Assembly (NCBI GenBank): GCA_019637095.1
Contig: JAHBWG010000009.1
Coordinates: 1-64,000, forward strand
Length of the DNA stretch: 64,000 nucleotides
DNA from: Sandaracinaceae bacterium
Lineage (GTDB): Bacteria; Myxococcota_A; Polyangia; Polyangiales; Sandaracinaceae
Direction: 5' to 3'
Below are positions 8,624-15,758 of this stretch, one piece after another; the first letter of the stretch is position 1, and every line of letters starts with the position of its first letter. The translations under genes and the position numbers were made by a program. The notes beneath the pieces are model-generated. The model did no database searches. It saw only the letters and a program-made list of their open reading frames with translations, and was not told the DNA's origin.

Positions 8624-10972
8624 TCAGGTCCTCAGCACGAACTCGTTGCCGAGCTCGGCCCCCTCGAGGACGAGGTGCGTCGTCGCGTTCTTGAGCGCCG
8701 CGACCTCGTCGGCCATGTCGATCCCGGACCCGACGAGCGCCATCACCACGTCCTCCGCCTTCATGCTCACGAGCGCGAGCGCGATGCCCAGGCACGCGCT
8801 CTCCTTGTAGACCCACGCCTCGGTGCAGAGCTGCCCCATGTTGAGGTGGCTGCCGCAGTAGACGTCCCAGAAGCTGTCGACGCGCTTCACGCCGCCGGGC
8901 GCGATCACCGTCATGCCCGCCGGCGCGATGTAGTTGATGCCGCCCGCCGCCGTGACGGAGTGGCCGCCGACCGCGGTGATCGAGAACGTCGCCGGGGTCG
9001 TCGTGGTGATCCCGCCGGTGACGGTGCGCGACCAGCTCCCCGTGACCGTCTCGGTCGAGCTGCCGAGGATCGTCATCGTGTGGCTGCCGCCGATCGTCTC
9101 GGTCTGGTCGCCGACGATCGTCCGCGTCTCGTCGCCGACGATCGTCTCGGTCACGTCGCCCGTGACGGTGCGCGTCTCGGTGGCCTCGAACGTCTCCTCC
9201 ACGTCGCCGACGACGTGGAGCGTCTCGGTGCCGAGCACCTCCTCGTCGAAGTTCGACTTCACGTGGACGGTCCGGTTCGCGTCGACCGTCATCGTCTGGT
9301 TCACGTCGACGCGCTCGGTCTGGTTGCCGTGCACGGTCTGGGTCTGGTTTCCGTCGACCTCGTTGGTCTGGCAGTTGTGGACGAGGGTGTTGTGGTCGTG
9401 CTCGACCTCCTCGTCGTAGTCCTTCTGCGCGTGCGTGTAGATCTCCTCCTGGCCGGCGAGATCCTCGAAGCGAAACTCGTTGAAGCCGCCGCCGCCGAGC
9501 GAGCTGTTCGACTTGATCGTGCTCTTGGTCTTGTTGTCGGGCAGCGAGTACGGCGTGGGGTTGGCGCCGTCGTAGAGCGAGCCGATCACGAGCGGGCGGT
9601 CCGGGTCCCCGTCGACGAACTGGACCATCACCTCCATGCCGATGCGCGGCACCCACCAGAAACCCCACCCGTCGCCGGCCCACGGCTGGCGCACGCGGAT
9701 CCACATCGCGCTGGTGTCGTCGTTGGCGCCGAGCCGGTCCCAGTGCAGCTGCGCGCGGATGCGGCCGTGCTCGTCGACGTGGATCTCCTCGCCCGCCGGG
9801 CCCGTGACGACCGCCGTCTGCGCGCCGTGGATGCGAGGCTTGACGTGCCGGCGCCGGGGGCGGTGCGGGACGCTCGCGGGGATGCACCAGATGCGGTTGC
9901 CGTACGCGTCCGCGGTGCCCGCGTTGGCGGCGCCGCCGTCGGGTGAGCCCGCGTCGTGCACCGCGCGCACGACGACGTACGTGCCGTCCATCCCGACCGT
10001 CGGGTGGCGCACGATCTCGAGCTTCGTGCCGGGCACCATCGCCTGCACGCTCGTGACGCCCTCGATGAGGACGTGCTCGCGCGCGTGCGCCTCGAGGCGG
10101 CGGCCGACCTGCACGTCGCCGTCCTGCTCCTGGTAGCGGCGCACGCCCTCGTCGTAGCTCCAGATCGAGAGCGAGCGGCCCTCGGAGTGCTCGTAGCTCT
10201 CGCGGTCGCGGCCCTCGGCGTCCTCGCCGCGGCGCTCCGCCTCGAGCGTCATGCCCCCGGCGCTCGCGGTCCAGTCCCAGTCGCGCGCCACCACGCTGGT
10301 CACGACCGCCTGGTGGACGCGATCGAAGCGGTGGATCCCCTCGCGATCGCCGATCTGCAGGTTCGAAGGCTCGTACGGGAACACGGGCCCGCTCGGCACG
10401 TCGACGAAGGCGCCGTTCGTGTCGGCGAGCACCATCGTCTCGACGTCTCCGTCGTGCTCGAACAGGTAGAAGATGCCCTCCTCCTCGAGCAGGCGCTGCA
10501 CGAACGCGAGGTCCGTCTCGCGGTACTGCACACAGTGCTCGCGCGTCGGGTACGTGCCCTCGAGCCGGTCGTCGACGGAGCGGCCGAGGTCCCCGAGCAC
10601 GGCGCCGAGCACCTCTTGCACGATCTCGGGCGCGGTCTTGCCCTGGAACACGCGCGTGTCGCGGCGCTGCGCGGCGTAGACGAGCGCGGGCTCGATCACG
10701 AGCTCGACCTGGAGGGAGCGCGACGCCGGGAGCTCGCGCACGCGGGTGACCACGCCGCAGAAGCGGCGCCCCACGGTGCCACCGCGCGCGAGCTCGACGA
10801 CGGCGTCGCCGCCGACGAACGTGCTCGCCTCCGCCTCCGACTCCACCTCCGCGCGCACGAGCACGCGGTACGGCGCGTCGAGCGCCTCGGTGACGCGCAC
10901 GAGGTAGGGCCGGATCGTGAGGTCCGGGTGCTCGGCGAGCGTGACGTGGCGAGTGGTGAAGATGGCGCTCAC
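8624..10972 (-). CDS. vgrG: Type VI secretion spike protein VgrG (copy 2)
   Basis: A 782-residue VgrG paralogue, the same length as copy 1 but divergent in the gp27-like base (about 1-380). It keeps the OB-fold motifs EEIHVDEHGRIRAQ (about 397), GFWWVPRIGMEVMVQF and the conserved KTKSTIKSNSSLGGGG block (about 482). The gp5-type repeats run to about 690 with a clear octad rhythm (TETI.GSHTMTI, TETVTGSWSRTV). The tail from about 697 is rich in small hydrophobic residues (CLGIALALVSMKAEDVVMALVG), differing from the other two VgrGs. It lies between the DUF4150 tip gene (12-bp gap) and copy 1 (3-bp gap) in one transcription unit. Confidence 0.95.
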   Translation of the reverse strand: MSAIFTTRHVTLAEHPDLTIRPYLVRVTEALDAPYRVLVRAEVESEAEASTFVGGDAVVELARGGTVGRRFCGVVTRVRELPASRSLQVELVIEPALVYAAQRRDTRVFQGKTAPEIVQEVLGAVLGDLGRSVDDRLEGTYPTREHCVQYRETDLAFVQRLLEEEGIFYLFEHDGDVETMVLADTNGAFVDVPSGPVFPYEPSNLQIGDREGIHRFDRVHQAVVTSVVARDWDWTASAGGMTLEAERRGEDAEGRDRESYEHSEGRSLSIWSYDEGVRRYQEQDGDVQVGRRLEAHAREHVLIEGVTSVQAMVPGTKLEIVRHPTVGMDGTYVVVRAVHDAGSPDGGAANAGTADAYGNRIWCIPASVPHRPRRRHVKPRIHGAQTAVVTGPAGEEIHVDEHGRIRAQLHWDRLGANDDTSAMWIRVRQPWAGDGWGFWWVPRIGMEVMVQFVDGDPDRPLVIGSLYDGANPTPYSLPDNKTKSTIKSNSSLGGGGFNEFRFEDLAGQEEIYTHAQKDYDEEVEHDHNTLVHNCQTNEVDGNQTQTVHGNQTERVDVNQTMTVDANRTVHVKSNFDEEVLGTETLHVVGDVEETFEATETRTVTGDVTETIVGDETRTIVGDQTETIGGSHTMTILGSSTETVTGSWSRTVTGGITTTTPATFSITAVGGHSVTAAGGINYIAPAGMTVIAPGGVKRVDSFWDVYCGSHLNMGQLCTEAWVYKESACLGIALALVSMKAEDVVMALVGSGIDMADEVAALKNATTHLVLEGAELGNEFVLRT
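9416..9532 (-). repeat. vgrG-internal conserved block, copy 2
   Basis: A 117-bp block matching 16548-16664 with only two differences by eye, while flanking vgrG sequence is much more diverged. Confidence 0.8.
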
Positions 10973-10984
10973 GGGCGAGACCTC

Positions 10985-11380
10985 TCAGGGTGCGAGCAAC
11001 AGGACGCGCACCTGGCTCGGGACGATCCGGACGCCGGGGGCGTTGGTGCTGTTCTGGATGTTGATGCTGGTGAGGCGTTGGGCCGGCATGGCGCCGAGCA
11101 ACACCGTGAACGCGCCGGTCACCGAGCGCGAGGGGCCCATCACCATCCCGGAGGCGACGCCGGTCGCGACCCCCGCGTTGTCGCCGTTGGTCAGCGGGAT
11201 GGTGGTCGCCAGGTTGTGCGACGGGCAGAAGCTGAAGAAGATCTTCGGGTAGGCGGGGATGGCCGTCGGGCCCATCGCGATGTTCGGGTACGGGATCGGG
11301 ACGGGGCCCGCGGGCGTGGGCGTGAGGCACACGTCGGGGAAGCCCATGTCCATCCCCATCATCTGCGTGTTGGCGAACAT
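10985..11380 (-). CDS. PAAR-like DUF4150 tip protein
   Basis: A 131-residue protein of the DUF4150 family, a PAAR-like domain that sharpens the VgrG spike. Visible family features are an N-terminal MFANTQMMGMD, FPDVCLTPTPAGPVPIPYPNIA, then the TTIPLTNGDNAG and GMVMGPSRSV loops and a C-terminal hydrophobic VRVLLLAP. There is no toxin extension: the whole length is the tip domain, so any cargo would have to be carried by another protein. It sits 4 bp after the DUF3540 gene and 12 bp before vgrG copy 2, the usual order in DUF2169/DUF3540/DUF4150 cassettes. Confidence 0.9.
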   Translation of the reverse strand: MFANTQMMGMDMGFPDVCLTPTPAGPVPIPYPNIAMGPTAIPAYPKIFFSFCPSHNLATTIPLTNGDNAGVATGVASGMVMGPSRSVTGAFTVLLGAMPAQRLTSINIQNSTNAPGVRIVPSQVRVLLLAP

Positions 11381-11384
11381 GGCG

Positions 11385-12029
11385 TCACCCCAGGTGGATC
11401 TGCTCGCCCTCGAGCTTGACCAGCTGATCGGCGTTCACGAAGGTGTTCTTGGAGCGCAGGTGGATCGTCTTGTCGGCGCGCGTGTCGATCTCGTGCGCGC
11501 GGGTCATGTCGATCTCCTCGACGAAGCGGTAGCAGCGCTTCATGCGCGTCGAGAGCCGCTCGAGCGTGGTGTCCACGAGGCCGATGACCGCCTTGGCCGA
11601 CTCGAGGCTCACGTGGGCGACGCCGCCGGTGAGGCCGAAGCGCTCGGTCGCCGCGCGCACGTCGAGGGCGCGCACGTCGAAGAGGCGCGTGGCGACGCCG
11701 ACGGAGCGCTTGGAGCGCAGCTCGACGCCCGCGTCGCCCTCGACGCGCACGGTGCCCGTCGCGCGGAGCGCGACGTCGCCGTCGAACCCGAGCGGCAGCG
11801 CGTCCTCGCGCGCGCGGTCGAGCACCGCGAGCACCCACGCGCGGCCGTCGGCCGCGACGGCGACGAGCACGCGGTCGCCCGGCGCCGGCACGACGAGGCA
11901 GCTCGCGGCGCGGCCCGCGCGGTAGCGCCCGCCGTCGGCGCGCACCCAGAGCTCGGGCTCGACGCGCTCGACCGCGGCGAGCTCCTGGGTGACCACGTCG
12001 GGGGCGAGCTTCTCGGCTAGGGCGTCCAT
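11385..12029 (-). CDS. DUF3540 T6SS accessory protein
   Basis: A 214-residue protein recognised as DUF3540 from its two parts. An N-terminal OB-like region (PELWVRADGGRYRAGRAASC, PGDRVLVAV) resembles a miniature VgrG gp5 core, and a C-terminal repeat region (VALRATGTVRVEGDAG, DKTIHLRSKNTF) ends in GEQIHLG. The family is restricted to T6SS gene clusters and is thought to assist spike assembly or cargo loading; its precise role is not established. It is 10 bp downstream of the pentapeptide-repeat gene and 4 bp upstream of DUF4150. Confidence 0.85.
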   Translation of the reverse strand: MDALAEKLAPDVVTQELAAVERVEPELWVRADGGRYRAGRAASCLVVPAPGDRVLVAVAADGRAWVLAVLDRAREDALPLGFDGDVALRATGTVRVEGDAGVELRSKRSVGVATRLFDVRALDVRAATERFGLTGGVAHVSLESAKAVIGLVDTTLERLSTRMKRCYRFVEEIDMTRAHEIDTRADKTIHLRSKNTFVNADQLVKLEGEQIHLG

Positions 12030-12039
12030 CGTTCCTCCA

Positions 12040-13101
12040 TCAGTACTTCGGCTGGAAATTCTCGACCCGCGCGAGCTCCTCGTCCGTCCCGAGCGCGAGC
12101 GCGCGGTTGGGCCCGAAGAGCGTGCGGTCTTCCTTCACGCAGTGCAGCTTCGTCCGGTACAGGTTCGCGCCGGTGAAGTTGCACAGCGACAGATCCGCGT
12201 GGCTCATGTCGGCCTCCGCGAGATCCGCGCGCTCGTAGGTCGTGCCCGCGCACGCCGTGCGGTGCCAGATCGTCTGGCGCAGATCCGCGCCCGTGAAGTC
12301 CCCCGCGGTCACCCGCGCGTCGTTGAAGATCGCGTTCGGGAGCTTGGCGCCCGTGAAGGAGCAGTTCGCGAGCTGCGCCTCGACGAAGAGCGCGCTCGGC
12401 GCCTCGACGCCGTCGAGCTCGGTGCCGTCGAGCCGCGCGCGCATGAAGTTGCACTGGAACAGCCGCGCCCCGTTGAAGCGCGCGCCGAGCAGATCGCAGC
12501 CGATGAACTGCACGTTGGCGAAGCGGCGCCCCGAGAGGTCCTGCCCGGCGAAGCCGCACTCGTGGAAGATGACCTTGTCGAACGCGGTGCCCTCGAAGCG
12601 GGCGCTCGTGAGGTCGAGCTTGAGCCACATCGAGCGGTCGAGGACGACGCGGCTCGCGTCGAGCCGCGCGACCTGGCACTCCGAGAGCGTGAAGCGCTCG
12701 GTGCGCGCGCCGCCGAGCACCATCTCGGAGCAGTCCGTCTCGAGGAACGCCGCCATCAGGAGGTTCGCGCCCGACAGATCCACGCCGCGCATGTCCATCT
12801 GGATCCACTGCGCGGCGGTGAGGTTCGCGCCGGTCATGCGCGCGCCCACCATGCTCGAGCCCTGGGCCTTCGAGAGGTGCAGGTTCGCGCCCGTGAGGTC
12901 CGCGCCCTCGAGCGAGCACGAGAAGAGCAACGCCTCCTTCATGTACGCGCCCGCGAGGCACGCGCGGTCGAGCTTGACCTCGTGGAAGATGACGCCGGAG
13001 AGGTCGACGCCGGAGAGGTCGAGCCCGGTCGCGTCGAGCGCGCGCGTCTCCTCGCCGGCGCGCACGCGCCGCAGGAGCTCCTCGCGGGTCACCGGCGTCA
13101 C
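12040..13101 (-). CDS. Pentapeptide-repeat protein of the T6SS cassette
   Basis: A 353-residue protein made almost wholly of A(D/N)LXX-type pentapeptide repeats (LDLSGVDLSGVIF, ADLTGANLHLS, ANLTAAQW, ADLAEADMSHADL), which fold as a right-handed quadrilateral beta-helix. Only the first 20 or so residues and the last 25 are non-repeat. GTG 13101 overlaps the upstream stop as GTGA and is chosen for this reason. Its position between the DUF2169 fusion and DUF3540 points to a T6SS cargo or spike-associated role, which is inference. A Qnr-like gyrase-protection role is not supported by context. Confidence 0.85.
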   Translation of the reverse strand: MTPVTREELLRRVRAGEETRALDATGLDLSGVDLSGVIFHEVKLDRACLAGAYMKEALLFSCSLEGADLTGANLHLSKAQGSSMVGARMTGANLTAAQWIQMDMRGVDLSGANLLMAAFLETDCSEMVLGGARTERFTLSECQVARLDASRVVLDRSMWLKLDLTSARFEGTAFDKVIFHECGFAGQDLSGRRFANVQFIGCDLLGARFNGARLFQCNFMRARLDGTELDGVEAPSALFVEAQLANCSFTGAKLPNAIFNDARVTAGDFTGADLRQTIWHRTACAGTTYERADLAEADMSHADLSLCNFTGANLYRTKLHCVKEDRTLFGPNRALALGTDEELARVENFQPKY

Positions 13102-15755
13102 GACGGCACCTCCGGCTCCTCGCGGCGCGGCCGCGCGCGCACCTTGAGCTGGATCGCGTCGGTCACGTTCGTCGTCTCGTCCGCTCGAACGAGCGCGAAG
13201 TCGGCGGCGTAGAGGTTCGCGCCGCGGAAGTCGGCGCCGCGGATGTCGGCCTTCTGCAGGAGCGCGCCCTTGAGATCGGCCGAGACCATCTGCGCGTTGC
13301 GCAGCCGCGCGCGGATCCACATCGACTCGTGCGCGACGGCTCGGTAGAAGCGCGCGCCCTCGAGCACCGCCTCGGAGAGATCCGACTTGTCGAGCCGCGC
13401 GCCGGAGAAGTCCGACCCGGTGAGATCGAGCCCGCGCAGGTTGGTCGAGATCAACGTCGCGCCCTTGAAGTCGGCACCGCGCCAGCTCGACGCGGGCCCG
13501 ACGCACGCGGCGTTGCTGAGCGTCGCGTTGACGAACGAGACGCCGTCGAGCGCGCACTCGAGGAAGGTCGCGCGCGTGAGGTCGGCGCCGCCGAGGTTCG
13601 CGCCCCGCAGGTCCACGTGGTGGAAGATGCACTCGCGCAAGCGCGCCCCCGTGAGGTCGGCCTCCTTGAGGCTGATCTCGTTGAAGATGGCGCGCTCTAT
13701 CGAGATGCCGCGCAGCGACGCGCGCTTGAAGGACGTCTCGTGGAAGAGCGCGGACGCGAGGCGGGCGCCGTCGAAGCGCGCGCCGCCGAGGTCGGTGCGG
13801 AAGAGCGTGGCCTCGGCGAGATCGGCGCCCTCGAGGTTCGCCCCGACCAGCTTGGCGCCCCCGAGGTTCGCCCCCTTCAGGCTCGCGCCGCGCAGGTCGG
13901 CCTCCGTCAAGTTGGCGTGCGCGAGGACGGCGCCCTCGAGCCGCGCTCGCGCGAGCTGGGCGCGGCTCAGATCGACCGACTCGAGCAGCGCGCGGGTGAA
14001 GTCCGCCCCCTCGAGCGGCAGCCCGGCGAGCCACGCGCCCGTCAGGTCGTGCTCGCGGAAGCTCTCGCCGCGCGCCGCCTGCGCCGCGACCTCCGCGCGC
14101 ACCGCCTGCGCGAGCGCCTCGGCCATCGGGAACGCGGGCGCCTGGATGTGCGCGGAGCGGCGGTAGCTGTCGAGCACCTGACGCTCCGTCTCCTCCATGC
14201 GCGTGACGTGCTCGGGGTCGCGCGCGTAGTGCGCGAGCTCGTCGACGGGGTGTCCGGCCTCGACCGTCTCGGCGTACAGCCGCTCGAACATCGCGCGGTT
14301 GGCCCCCGCGCTGAAGGTCGGCGGGCCGCGGTGCCCCTCGACGAGCTCCTGCATGACCTCCTCGGCGTCGAGCCCGAGCTCGCCGTAGAGCGCGCGCATC
14401 TCGCCGACCGCGCGCTCGCGCTCCGCCGCGAGCTTCGTCTTGGCCTGCGCGAGCTCCTTCATCGCGTTCTCGAACACGTCGCCGAGCTCGTCGAGCCCCG
14501 GGCCCTCGGCGGGCAGCGGCGCGAGCGGGTGCGGCCCGTGCTCGTCGGGCTCGAGCCCCTCGGCCGCGACGAGCGCGCGCGCCTCCTCGACGCGCTTGTC
14601 GGCCTGCCCGCGCAGGCGCTTCGCCGCGAGCCCCTCGTTCGAGAGCAGCTTCATCTGCTCCTCGATCTCGGGGCCGAAGCCCTTGACGCCAGGCGGGACG
14701 AGGTCCTCGTCGCGCAGGTGGACGGAAGGATCGTCTCGGCCCTCGGGCCCCGTGCGCTGCTCGTAGACGCGCTGGTAGTGCGGGAGCGGGCGCGGCTCGC
14801 CGAGGCGCTCCGCCGCGACCATGATCGCGTCGACGTCGCGCGCGTCGTCCTCGCGCACGCGCGTCGCGCCCTGGAACAGGACCACGCCGCGCTCGAGCGC
14901 GGGGAACAGCCACACCGTGGTCGCGCGCAGCTCCACCTCCTCGAGGCTCGTGTGCCCGCCGCGCACGATGAACGCGCGCCCGCGCATCCCGGGGAGCCGG
15001 CCGCGCAGGCGCGGCTTGGTGGGGTGCATGTTGAGGATCTCGAACGCCTCGTCGCCGACCCACGGCGCCTCGCGCTGCTGGTCGGCCGGCGCGAGGTTCC
15101 AGATCCGCCAGTCGAGATCCGCGGCGAAGCCGGGGTAGAGCTCTTCGAACCAGCGCTGATCGTAGGTGCCCGCGAGCGAGAAGCGCTGCGGCCAGTGGAA
15201 CTCGTACGCGCCCAGGCCCGCGGGCTCCGGGGCCGCCTTGGGGCTGTCGATCATCTTGCCCGGGAGCTCGAGGTTCGGCAGCGGCCGCACCTCGCGCCCC
15301 GCGTCGTCCTTCACGAGCGCGGCGCCGCGCCCGAGCGGGTTGGGCGCGTAGCCGGCGCCGCCGTACGCGCGCGCCCACTCGATGGGCATCGTCGTGAACG
15401 GGACCGGCTCGGTGGGCGTGTCGTCGGGCTTCCACACGCGATCGCCGATCACGTAGAGCGTCTTCTCGAGCTCGCCGAGCTTCACGGTGACCGGGCAGGT
15501 CGGCGTCGGGCGCCCGCCGGGCGCGTGGCACGCGCCCAGGACCAAGAGCTCCGCGCGCGACTTCGGGATCCCGACGTCGAGCGGCGTCGGACCGAGCACG
15601 TCGGCGAGCACCGTCCACATCTCGAGGTCGGTGAACACGGTGCCCGGCGGGTCGAACGCGAAGAACGCGGTCACCGTCACGCCGAGGTGGTGCTGCTTGG
15701 CGAGCGTGAACGGCCGCGTCAGGAAGCTGAGCTTGAACGGCTTGATCCCGCGCAC
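13098..15755 (-). CDS. DUF2169-pentapeptide-repeat fusion, T6SS accessory protein
   Basis: An 885-residue two-part protein. Residues about 1-300 are DUF2169, a T6SS adaptor domain found beside vgrG and PAAR genes (KPFKLSFLTRPF, MPIEWARAYGGAGYAPNPLGRG, WNLAPADQQ). Residues about 340-560 are charged and helical. From about 565 to 868 runs a second long pentapeptide-repeat helix (AHANLTEADLRGASLKGANLGGAKL). DUF2169 proteins are thought to help load the VgrG-PAAR complex; the fusion suggests the pentapeptide helix is held at the spike. It starts 3 bp after vgrG copy 3 and overlaps the separate pentapeptide gene by 4 bp. Confidence 0.85.
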   Translation of the reverse strand: MRGIKPFKLSFLTRPFTLAKQHHLGVTVTAFFAFDPPGTVFTDLEMWTVLADVLGPTPLDVGIPKSRAELLVLGACHAPGGRPTPTCPVTVKLGELEKTLYVIGDRVWKPDDTPTEPVPFTTMPIEWARAYGGAGYAPNPLGRGAALVKDDAGREVRPLPNLELPGKMIDSPKAAPEPAGLGAYEFHWPQRFSLAGTYDQRWFEELYPGFAADLDWRIWNLAPADQQREAPWVGDEAFEILNMHPTKPRLRGRLPGMRGRAFIVRGGHTSLEEVELRATTVWLFPALERGVVLFQGATRVREDDARDVDAIMVAAERLGEPRPLPHYQRVYEQRTGPEGRDDPSVHLRDEDLVPPGVKGFGPEIEEQMKLLSNEGLAAKRLRGQADKRVEEARALVAAEGLEPDEHGPHPLAPLPAEGPGLDELGDVFENAMKELAQAKTKLAAERERAVGEMRALYGELGLDAEEVMQELVEGHRGPPTFSAGANRAMFERLYAETVEAGHPVDELAHYARDPEHVTRMEETERQVLDSYRRSAHIQAPAFPMAEALAQAVRAEVAAQAARGESFREHDLTGAWLAGLPLEGADFTRALLESVDLSRAQLARARLEGAVLAHANLTEADLRGASLKGANLGGAKLVGANLEGADLAEATLFRTDLGGARFDGARLASALFHETSFKRASLRGISIERAIFNEISLKEADLTGARLRECIFHHVDLRGANLGGADLTRATFLECALDGVSFVNATLSNAACVGPASSWRGADFKGATLISTNLRGLDLTGSDFSGARLDKSDLSEAVLEGARFYRAVAHESMWIRARLRNAQMVSADLKGALLQKADIRGADFRGANLYAADFALVRADETTNVTDAIQLKVRARPRREEPEVPS

Positions 15756-15758
15756 GCC

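Noticed and set aside
6039-11330. Very long open frame on the minus strand in a different phase from the vgrG genes
   Set aside because: It overlaps three well-supported genes, is extremely rich in Arg, Ala and Pro, and has no domain. In DNA this GC-rich, stop codons are rare in the alternative phases.
12040-13101. Qnr/MfpA-type gyrase-protecting role for the pentapeptide protein
   Set aside because: gyrB is in the window but 50 kb away; the gene is embedded in the T6SS operon and coupled to DUF2169 and DUF3540.
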